Below the pieces are notes generated by a model, which searched no databases, was not told the DNA's origin, and saw nothing but the letters and a program-made list of their open reading frames with translations. From Podarcis raffonei (taxonomy: Eukaryota > Chordata > Lepidosauria > Squamata > Lacertidae), in NCBI RefSeq assembly GCF_027172205.1, contig NC_070614.1:38632001-38696000 (forward strand): DNA of 64,000 nt, in the 5' to 3' direction. Of this stretch, positions 57,501 through 64,000 are shown in pieces. Numbering within the stretch: the first letter of the stretch is position 1; the number at the start of each line of letters is the position of its first letter. The translations under genes and the position numbers were made by a program.

Positions 57501-58793
57501 GAATTAGATTTAGAGCACAGCATCCTCTGAATTAGATTTAGAGCACAGCATCAAGAGAAGAACAATAAGATTTAAACCCAGATCGAAAGCACACCACACA
57601 CAAAAGCACTGTAAAATAAAAATTCAGCAGTGACGGCCACCAGTCATCAAATTGTCAATTTACTAAACCAAAGGCCTCAGTCAGGACACTTTCTCGCCTG
57701 AGGTGAAGGCCAGTATGGTGGCCCCAGTATGGCGGCTGCTCTCCTCAGTTCCACACACAAAGGTTTTTTTACCACAGACTAGCTTAGGGGGCACATGGCA
57801 GGCCAGGCCACAAGCACCTGTCTCTGTCCTCCACAACCTGGACTCCATCCCTCAGTCACCCTCCACTTAACTGTGGGATTAGCCCTCTTTAGCCAAACCA
57901 TGAGCTCAAGGACGAAAAAGCCAGGTTGGCCTGCCTAGGGAGGATTTTTTTGATGACTGAAATATTCTACTATCTCCTATCTACCTGCCAAACCTCAGGT
58001 GGTGGATAGGTACAGCATCTCCTTAAATTAAACCTCCACTGTCCTGTTACACACACACACACAAACACATGTTGAAAATATATTGCTTAAGTCATCCTAG
58101 CTGATTCATATCCTTCTTTCCTAGGGAAGTGAGTGTCTGTGAGGGGGGTGAGGTTACCTGTCAGGGAGGCCTTTTTTCAGGCCTTACCTGGCAGGAAATA
58201 ATTTACCTCAGAGTCCTAGATTTTGAGGCTGATTCATGGCTGGGTCCCCAGCCCAAACTGCCTTCTGCACTCTCTGTTTAATTTCGTCGCATCTAGGATA
58301 TGCCATAAGCTACTAGGTTTTGTTGACTGGACCTCTAACATTTTAATACTAAGGGCAGGGCAATTTATGCAGTTCATATGATAATATGCTATCCAGCCCA
58401 CAACCTGTACAATTAAAATTCCAATGCTAAAAAAAATGCATGCAGATCCTATTAAGGGATGCAGAGGTCAGAGGGGTGCCTTTGGACCCTGGTATTCTTA
58501 ATATTCGCCCCCCAAAATCATGGGTTCCCTGGCAGGAGCACTGGGATGGGTGCAGCCATACCAATAACAGCCATGTATTTTTTTTGATTGATTTCCTGAT
58601 GAGGGAGCTCTTCTAAGAAATTATCCAAGTCTGCCTTCAGTTTTGTTTTGAGCTGTGGGTTCCAGAAGAGATGCTTGTCCAGGTAGATATCTTTGAATTC
58701 CTTCACAACTGCCATGGCATCTGCATTGCATTTCAGGCATCCATGGGATCCTGCAATGTCCTGGGCTATTAGCCAAAACACCAGCCAAGGCAT
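43473..58793 (-). CDS. IZUMO1: Izumo sperm-egg fusion protein 1 (338 aa, 9 exons)
   Basis: Sperm acrosomal single-pass membrane protein that mediates adhesion to the egg before gamete fusion. Exons in transcript order: 58793-58562, 56607-56533, 53845-53762, 53042-53022, 49907-49827, 48639-48539, 46539-46389, 44350-44179, 43572-43473. Together they are 1,017 nt with phase kept throughout. Residues 1-18 form a signal peptide and the mature chain starts CLKC (C19, C22). The four-helix bundle spans about 19-128. The hinge has C133, C137, C147, C150, C157 and C163, with spacing 4, 10, 3, 7, 6, identical to human IZUMO1. The Ig domain spans 165-248 with C180 and C230 (NVNDSGRYRC). The transmembrane helix is 288-311, and the tail is short and acidic (KKGEEDEEDDDDDESESGS). 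The exon 53022-53042 is a 21-nt microexon. Human IZUMO1 is 350 aa. The TTG/GTG codon preceding ATG was ignored; ATG 58,793 gives the proper signal peptide. Confidence 0.95.
44474..44535. repeat. Compound (CA)n(GA)n microsatellite
   Basis: About 19 CA units pass directly into about 12 GA units. Flank 44,578 carries a separate (GAT)n(AAT)n run that is the tail of a LINE. Confidence 0.95.
44578..44730 (-). repeat. CR1/L2-clade LINE 3' tail, reversed
   Basis: The microsatellite tail (GAT)n(AAT)n is followed by TTTTTATTTATACCCTGCC, GGGCTCAAGGCAGCTAACAC and ATAAAAACAATTGATTAAAA. It is the same tail type as at 60,869. Confidence 0.7.
45094..45231. mobile_element. TA-flanked MITE, CAGGCAGCAACCATTTTG family
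   Basis: The termini CAGGCAGCAACCATTTTGCAC and (reversed) CAGGCAGCGACCATATTGCAC lie inside TA. The flanks continue the match for three bases (ACATA and TATGT). The element is 138 bp. A longer relative lies at 60,253-60,447 and a half copy starts at 19,789. Confidence 0.7.
46602..46769. mobile_element. Tigger-like TA-flanked MITE
   Basis: The ends CAGTCATACCTCGGGTTG and (reversed) CAGTGGTACCTCTAGATGC lie inside TA at 46,600-46,601 and 46,770-46,771. The element is 168 bp. It sits in IZUMO1 intron 6, only 62 bp outside exon 46,389-46,539. Confidence 0.75.
47715..48045 (+). repeat. CR1/L2-clade LINE, ORF2 C-terminus and 3' UTR
   Basis: The sequence GGCCCTAAATGGCTTGGGAC, read with its neighbours, gives the 'KALNGLGP'-like motif of CR1/L2 reverse transcriptase C-termini. 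It passes into a T-rich 3' UTR and the end GGGTGAGTTATAAATATTAG. It is diverged. Confidence 0.5.
48108..48400 (+). repeat. tRNA SINE interrupted by a hairpin MITE
   Basis: The SINE head GTGTAGTGGTTCAAAGTGTTGG (shortened) ends at 48,147. The hairpin GGTCCCCAGATGTTGTTGG to CATCTGGGGACCC, plus the outer end GAAACACTG (48,148-48,279), follows. The SINE then resumes with GAGACCCAAGTCTC, GCATGAAGCTCAC and AAGGTTGTCATGAG. The MITE therefore inserted into an existing SINE and is the younger of the two. Confidence 0.65.
49084..49140. repeat. (AG)n microsatellite
   Basis: About 28 AG units with one early interruption (GAGGG) lie in IZUMO1 intron 5. Confidence 0.95.
49340..49428 (+). repeat. CR1 LINE 3' end
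   Basis: GGGGGTTAGACTAGATGACC, then GGGGTCCCTTCCAACTCTTT and GATTCTATGATTCTA, is the diagnostic CR1 3' end with its ATTCTATG octamer tail. Confidence 0.85.
49908..53021 (-). other. IZUMO1 intron 4
   Basis: The intron contains a CR1/L3-clade scrap (50,400-50,560), a (GT)n(GA)n microsatellite (51,500-51,578), a tRNA-Ala-like SINE fragment (51,950-52,140), a foldback hAT half (52,500-52,620) and an (AC)n at 52,818-52,831. I see no additional exon. Confidence 0.55.
51500..51578. repeat. Compound (GT)n(GA)n microsatellite
   Basis: About 13 GT units pass into about 26 GA units. It lies in IZUMO1 intron 4. Confidence 0.95.
53266..53632 (-). repeat. Squamate tRNA-derived SINE, reversed, full length
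   Basis: It is the reverse of the 32,352 copy. It starts AAAGGTAAAGGACCCCTGAC, passes through TGGCCAGCATGACTAAGCCG and CGGAGCGGTACCTATTTATC, and ends at the head ACCACAGCGCCACCCACG. It lies in IZUMO1 intron 3, about 220 bp from the microexon. Confidence 0.85.
54108..54594 (-). mobile_element. Fossil solo LTR of an endogenous retrovirus
   Basis: Read on the minus strand, the segment has the layout of a retroviral LTR. A promoter-type TATATAA (54,262-54,269) is followed about 80 bp later by an AATAAA polyadenylation signal (54,180-54,185), and a U5-like stretch ends near 54,108. It is about 0.49 kb. No internal viral genes accompany it, so it is a solo LTR. It looks whole but its family and age are not resolved. 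The ends are approximate. It lies in IZUMO1 intron 2. Confidence 0.6.
54630..55350 (+). mobile_element. 5'-truncated L1 LINE: ORF2 C-terminus and 3' UTR
   Basis: A frame ending TAA at 54,919 encodes the L1 ORF2p C-terminal end (FFMYATTAARILLAKYWK, PTVEEWQMQVIDYMEMAEMT). Its 3' UTR contains AGGGAGATGTGAGGAGGTCA at 55,163-55,182, matching the end of the half-L1 element at 14,036-14,060. It is truncated 5' at about 54,630. The exact 3' end and duplication are unclear. Confidence 0.75.
55351..56532 (-). other. IZUMO1 intron 2, distal part
   Basis: I see no gene or clear repeat between 55,351 and 56,532. The frames at 55,382 and 55,667 have no recognisable domain. Confidence 0.4.
56608..58561 (-). 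other. IZUMO1 intron 1
   Basis: A CR1/L3-type 3' region lies at 57,010-57,310 (AGGGAGCAAGTTCCACAGTT; GTGTGAAGAAGTACT). A short direct repeat of about 40 bp occurs at 57,498-57,553 (CCTCTGAATTAGATTTAGAG twice). 57,560-58,560 has no recognisable feature. Confidence 0.5.
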
Positions 58794-58840
58794 CACCCTT
58801 TGCTGTGGTTGTCAGAAAGGAGCCTTGGCCTGCGTTGAGG

Positions 58841-58862
58841 TGATGTCATAGCTATGACATCA
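58841..58862 (-). promoter_or_regulatory. IZUMO1: Palindromic double CRE-like site of the IZUMO1 promoter
   Basis: A 22-bp perfect palindrome: half site TGATGTCATAG followed directly by its reverse complement. It contains TGATGTCA and TGACATCA, each one base from the consensus CRE (TGACGTCA). It lies 48-69 bp upstream of the IZUMO1 ATG, where spermatid-expressed genes often carry CREM-bound CRE sites in compact TATA-less promoters. The site is seen directly; factor binding is inference. Confidence 0.5.
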
Positions 58863-59399
58863 CAAAGCCCACATGTTCTCAACCAATGTAATAATAATCA
58901 CGGTTGAAATTCAAATTCAAAGCATTCCTGCCCTGCTCTTCAGCTGAAAAAGCATCTTACAAAGATCAGTAATAAGCCAGCCCTTTCCTATGGATTTACA
59001 ATATGAAAGACCTGACACAAAAGGAAAAAGTGATTAGGAAATACTTTTCCTCATTTTTCCCCTCTTTGGCCAAATAGGACCCAGGGAAAGGAGAGGGGAG
59101 AAGGCACCGGGGGGAAAAGAGAAATGGGGCTTTATATCCATTTCCCAGTTACCAGTGATACTTCAAAAACAGGTAGCATACAAACCGTACATTGGAAAAC
59201 ACACCTAAAGCACACACACCACAAAATAATTCTGGAAGCTGTGGTTTATCCCTCACAGAGCCACCATACCCAACACTTGTAAGAAACTACAGTCACCAGG
59301 ATTCTATGGGAATAGAGGTACTTTAAATAAGCTTTAAACATATAGTGCATATGCAGCTCCTGAGATGCAGATATTCACAATGGTACAACGACTAGCACA

Positions 59400-59830
59400 G
59401 AAGGCCAGGGTAGTCATATATCTCACTGTAGGCCACACATACTTGTATTATTTTGGTGGCAGCTGTCTCTGATATGCTGCACCATCAAATACAGGCCATA
59501 TAGTCAGGTCCTCAGTTTGTTGCCCATCTGTTGGTGAGGATTTGTCCTTCCAGTGTTCTAGGATCAGTCTCTTTGCAGTTGTGAGGGCTCTCAGAAACCA
59601 CTTACATTGTCCATCAGTCGACTCTCACAACACTGGAATATATTTCACAATTAAATGGGTATAATTAAAGCTTAAAGCAAGTACTTGATACCAAATTAAT
59701 ATGGTCCGTAACCTGTGCCCAGAAAAAGAAGCAATCATGGAGCACATGTAAATAATGTATATTAAACTCACTTGATCTATGCTGTTACTGTAAATAAACA
59801 GCTGATGCAACCAGCATCTCTTTTCTGAGG
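59400..59830 (-). repeat. L1-clade LINE ORF2 C-terminal fragment, degraded
   Basis: On the minus strand, translated pieces read ALTTAKRLILEHWKD near 59,600 and CFFFWAQV near 59,740. These correspond to the C-terminal conserved region of L1-clade ORF2 proteins (aromatic-FW and A-R/K-I-HWK motifs). Several stops and at least one frame change show it is long dead. Confidence 0.5.
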
Positions 59831-60252
59831 GGACAAAGAGGAATTCAATAAATTTGGAAGAGCAGTTTCTGTTGGATTCAGCATAATATTATGAAGGGGT
59901 TTTTTTATTAAAAAAAATCAAATTAATTGAAAACAAAGCCAATTGTGATTGTCTGCCTGTTCATTGTTTTTCATGAAGGAGTTCATTCAACTTACTCATT
60001 CAGGGGTACCATGGCCAGCGGGTTTGCCACAATCACTTTCTCCGCCCTGCCCTAATAACATTTTTTCATAATGCAATAAAATTAAAAACATTTTTTTAAA
60101 AAAACAACAGCAGGAAGATTAAAATAAAATGCAGAATCCATGAAATCACTCTTAGATAATCCTGCAGATGACTCCCAGGCATATTGGGAGCTAGTGTGAA
60201 ATAGCGGTTAGCATGTGCACACACATTTGCACATTTGACTGCAGTTTTAATA

Positions 60253-60447
60253 CAGACGATAACCATTTTGCGCCAGGTTCCATTCCTGGCCCCTGCACAC
60301 CTTGGTAGAGTGTGCATAAGCCCAGCCCGCCCAGCCCCGTTACGTTCTGCCCCTGTTACACCCCCATTCTGCCCTCTTCTGGGTCCAAAAGGGCCACGTG
60401 TTGGTGGTTGTACGTCAATTGAATGCACCCAAAATGGTTGCCGCCTG
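60253..60447. mobile_element. TA-flanked MITE, CAGGCAGCAACCATTTTG family
   Basis: The ends CAGACGATAACCATTTTGCG and (reversed) CAGGCGGCAACCATTTTGGG lie inside TA. The interior shares CCAGGTTCCATTCCTGGC and GAGTGTGCATAAGCCCA with the 45,094 copy. Confidence 0.7.
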
Positions 60448-60811
60448 TATATTAAGCCCCATCTCTGCATAAGACCTGCCAGTTTACCATTTAAAATAGT
60501 TTTTACCAATGCCTCCGTAGCAAATGCAACCACTCCCAGCATTCTGGGAGCCATCTTGCCCTTCTTCCTCAGAGCAAGAGGCATCATGAGCGGCAAACGC
60601 TCTTCAAAACCCTTGCCAAGGCTGCTAAAAAGTCTGAATTGTAAGCTAACTTTGTACAGTATCCCGGCTTGCAGTCCTGGCTTACAGGGCGAGTGCCAAC
60701 ACCAGTTTTCCCATGATGTCATAGTGATCGGTGATGGTAAATGATTATTTAAACTGGGGGAGTAGGGAAGGAATCATAACCCATAAGGGGAGGAGAGGAA
60801 GGAGCTTGCCT

Positions 60812-61450
60812 GAGGCTGTGTACACACTTATACCTTTAAAGAACCTTCGGAGCACATTCTTTCCCTTAACAACAACAACAACAACAACAATTTATTTATA
60901 CCCTGCCCTCCCTGGCCAGAGGCGGGCTCAGGGCGGCTAACACCAATAAAATCACAGTAAAAACACAATGGGGTGAAAGCGGGGGGAGAAAAAGAAAGGG
61001 GGGGGAAACCAATTTAAAATACAGGTTAAAATGCAATTTAAAATGCAGCCTCATTTTAAAATAGCTGATAAATCAAGACCATAAAGGGAGGGAAACATAA
61101 GGGTCAGACCGAGTCCAAACCAAAGGCCAGGCGGAACAGCTCTGTCTTGCAGGCCATGCGGAAAGATGTTAAGTACCGCAGGGCCCTAGTCCCTTGTGAC
61201 AGAGCGTCCCACCACGTCGGGACCAGTGCTGAAAAGGCCCTGGCCCTAGTTGAAACCAATCTGACCTCCTTTAGGCTTGGTACCTCCAAAGTGTTGTTAT
61301 CAAGGAATTCTGGAACTTGTAGTTTACCCTTCACAGAGTTACAATTCCCAGAAACCTTTAATAACCTACAGGGCCCAGAATTCTTTGAAGGGGTGGGGAA
61401 TGTGCTTCAAACGTGCTTCGAAGATATCGTGTGTACACAGCCTGAGGCTC
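60812..61450. mobile_element. Foldback hAT element split by a CR1/L2-clade LINE
   Basis: The outer arms CTGTGTACACAC (60,815) and GTGTGTACACAG (to about 61,441) are flanked by CCTGAGG on both sides, a 7-8 bp target duplication. At 60,869 the element is interrupted by a reversed LINE 3' end. That LINE has an (AAC)n tail, TTTATTTATACCCTGCCC, GGCGGGCTCAGGGCGGCTAA and a coding remnant TSFRMACKTELFRLAFGL, and it runs to about 61,275. The foldback arm then resumes. Confidence 0.7.
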
Positions 61451-62369
61451 ATCCCCATAGCGCCAATCCATAGTTTAGCATTTAAAATGGGCCTGGTTCA
61501 AGATGTGTGTTGGACTGCCCCCTTATTATAATGCTTCTCCCTCATCCCCCCCCCCATTCCCAGCTGACCCTGAGGAGGTCAGTTCCCCAAAGGCCTCCTC
61601 TCTCTTCACTTGGCCCAACCCGACCCGCCACGCCTCATCATCTTGTAAATTCCTGGGCCGTGTCACCCTTTCATCGCATCTTGTATATCGGGGCTCTGGG
61701 ACCACCTGGCCTTGTGGGGTCAGAATAACTGCGGTCACGGTCTGCTCTGCATTAATTAACCTTTGATCCTTAACGGGCACCCCGGGGGAGGAGAGGCGGG
61801 AGAGCCTCGTAAAAACAACAGGGAGATTAATGGCAAGCAAGCAATTTCACTTTCAAGACTTTGGGACAGCTGAGGGGGGCGGCGAAAGGAGCCCATCGGA
61901 CGGGTTTTGAGGGCGGGTGGAAAGGGGGCTTGTGCAGCAGTCTGGGAACCGGGGAAACCTATCAGGCTGTAATAGCAAGAAGAAACCCTGTGAGCAGGGT
62001 TGCCAACTGATGGAGGGGGAAGCAGCCTGGCCTGCTCCTGCGCCCTTGACGCCAGTTTGATTTGCAGAAATCAGCAGAAGAAGCTTTTTTCTCAGCATCA
62101 GGATAAACTTTACCAACTGTGTGAAAAGCACAGCTGCAGAGGCCGGCTGGAAAGTTGGCGACCCCGATGCAGTGAGTCTAGATTACTTTACTTGGCTCCA
62201 GGGCATAGTTTTAGAATTTGATCTTAAATTGTACATTGCAGGCATGAAAACATCTGAAGATCATTGTATGTTGGGATTTATTTCTACTGAATCCATTAAC
62301 TCAAATTATGCATTAATATTAGAAGCACTACATACATAGCTTCTTGGGCCCAAACCTAATTATTAATCA

Positions 62370-62515
62370 CAGTGCTTTTTTTCTTAAAAAATGTTTAGGG
62401 GTACTCTCATTTTCCTACTCATTTTGAAATACTGGCCCTCAATAAGGCCAGACTTAGATTCACAAAATGTTTAGGGGTATGCATACCCCTGCGTCCCCCC
62501 AGAAAAAAAGCACTG
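62370..62515. mobile_element. hAT-type MITE with perfect 8-bp target duplication
   Basis: The terminal inverted repeat CAGTGCTTTTTTTCT / AGAAAAAAAGCACTG is perfect over 15 bp. The flanking duplication ATTAATCA is at 62,362-62,369 and 62,516-62,523. The element is 146 bp and non-coding. The interior repeats AAAATGTTTAGGGGTA twice. Confidence 0.85.
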
Positions 62516-63619
62516 ATTAATCATTAGCATCTTATTTGTGAGTTTTTCTGATATTTTCAAAGGCCTCTGTGCCATTTCCCTCTCCCTTTCTAGTTTAGTT
62601 TTAATTGATCTGACAGCTATTTAATTGATAATATGTTTCAGCAGAATCCTATACATGTTTTCTTTGAAATAAGCCCCTCCCCACTATGGGGCTTCTTCTC
62701 TTGTGCATTTAGGATTAATATGGCATTGTTAATCAGGTGGTGTTTTTTTTTAATTCCTGCTTTTTTCTGGTTGCAAATTCACTTTCTCCGCTATAAAGTA
62801 TTATCTTGTGCTATCAGGTGCTTAGATATGTTTAACCGATTATTTAATTTTAAATTTACTGAATGAAACCAAATAATTAAACGGGCATTACCAACATCTC
62901 AATATAGTTTCTTTTTAAAGGATTTTTTTTAAGGATATGAAAAGATGGGTTTGATAACTTTAGTAAGCAATTTAATAAGCAAAAGTGACACTTGGTATTA
63001 GGAATGTGGGAAAATGTCAGTTTCAGGTTCTCATTTTTCCAACAATAAATTTAGTTCTCCACATTCTCATATCACACACACACACACACTTTGTGAAAAT
63101 TCACAAGCTTTTCTCCTAATATGCACATTATTGCAAAGCAATTTTCTATCATGTACTCCATTTTTCTATGTTATTTTCACTTATATGTATTTATCTTCAC
63201 ACTTTGCCCTAGGGTATGCAATTACTTGGCTGGAGAACCGCGTTGCAAAATCCGGAGGCGTTTAAATGTTGAAGGATGCTGTTTCAGTTTATGAATTGTT
63301 TTGGAACATGAGAATTAGGTAAGTTCACCTTTAAACGCAAATTGAATAGCATTTCTCCCTCATTCCCACTTGATGGAAGGAAATTTCGCTTTGGGAGTCT
63401 TTAAGACTAATCCCTATTATTGTCAGATAAAAAAAAGGCAAACTGGATTTAAAACGAACAAGTGAAACCCCCGCAAGTGTTGTTTATTTAAGATAACTTA
63501 CACCCTGTCTTTCAGCTGAAAAATACTGTAGTCAAGGAGGCTGACAGGAAATTCGTACAAGTCTTTTTAACAAAAAAAACAAAAAACAATTATAAAGTCA
63601 TGTTTTGGAACAGGCATTG

Positions 63620-63735
63620 GATGTGGCCCTCCAGACGTTGGACTACAACTCCCTTCATCCCTGACCACTGGCCATGCTGGCTGGGGCTGCTGGGACTTGG
63701 AGTCCAACAGAATCTGGATGGCAACAGGTTTCTAC
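63620..63735. mobile_element. Hairpin hAT-type MITE
   Basis: CCAGACGTTGGACTACAACTC and its inverted partner GGAGTCCAACAGAATCTGG surround CCCTGACCACTGGCCATGC. This is the same core as 48,148-48,279 and 3,010-3,152. No clear target duplication was seen. Confidence 0.65.
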
Positions 63736-64000
63736 ATTCTTGCTAAATGGAAGAGCAAGGTATTCCAGCACTGACCTCAGCCAGAAATTATCCACTTCAC
63801 TTGCCTGTTGCTGTGGTTGCTAGAAGGAAAGCTGGCTGCTAGAGGGAAAGCTGGACCAATTTCTCTCAGATATGACAACTAGGGATTGAAGTCTCTGAAT
63901 ATATTTATTCTGTGCTACCTGTGTCTCTGTTCATTCATAAATCCGTTTCGTTATTTCCACATTAATCTGGAATTTTTTAAAAGATGCATGAAAATCCCAA

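Larger units (their letters stand above)
58863..64000. other. Gene-free region upstream of IZUMO1
   Basis: Contents: a foldback hAT (59,190-59,355), an L1-clade ORF2 fossil (59,400-59,830), a TA-flanked MITE (60,253-60,447), a foldback with an inserted LINE (60,812-61,450), a hAT MITE (62,370-62,515) and a hairpin MITE (63,620-63,735). 61,500-62,200 and 62,530-63,600 show no gene; the latter is AT-rich. No exon of a fourth gene was recognised. Confidence 0.5.

Noticed and set aside
60096-60722. 208-aa minus and 169-aa plus overlapping frames
   Set aside because: Much of the span is the TA-flanked MITE at 60,253-60,447. There is no recognisable domain and the frames mirror each other.

Overview
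The window is vertebrate nuclear DNA from a squamate reptile, most likely a lizard; the genus cannot be read from it. The evidence is three intron-rich genes with GT-AG splicing, two copies of the squamate tRNA-derived SINE with the tail GGTCAGGGGTCCCTTTACC, and dense CR1/L2/L1 LINEs and foldback hAT-type and TA-flanked MITEs of the kind squamate genomes carry. I assembled each gene exon by exon. In all three, reading phase closes exactly across every splice junction.

Layout. (1) 1-9,450, + strand: the 3' two thirds of RASIP1, a Rap/Ras effector with FHA-like and dilute domains; the upstream exons lie outside the window. (2) 9,450-15,640: intergenic, with a complete L1-mobilised 'half-L1' element (12,261-14,185), a palindromic double E-box and the CpG island of the next gene. 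(3) 15,640-39,200, + strand: MAMSTR, a myocardin-family MEF2/SRF coactivator, 13 coding exons, 703 aa. (4) 43,473-58,793, - strand: IZUMO1, the sperm membrane protein needed for sperm-egg adhesion, 9 coding exons, 338 aa, with a palindromic CRE-like site just upstream of its start codon. (5) 58,900-64,000: gene-free, made of repeats. A fossil solo retroviral LTR and an L1 3' end lie in the introns of IZUMO1.

The three genes are not a functional pathway; they are a conserved neighbourhood (human 19q13.33). The order differs: in human, read in the transcription direction, the order is IZUMO1, RASIP1, MAMSTR, all on one strand. Here it is RASIP1, MAMSTR and then IZUMO1 on the opposite strand, converging on MAMSTR.

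The strongest biological point is MAMSTR. The lizard gene encodes the whole myocardin architecture: N-terminal MEF2 motif, RPEL region with an intact third RPEL, SRF-binding basic box, Gln-rich tract, SAP domain, leucine-zipper-like coil and C-terminal activation domain. The human protein is about 415 aa and is described as lacking much of this. I found no CRISPR array, rRNA, functional tRNA or prokaryotic-type system.
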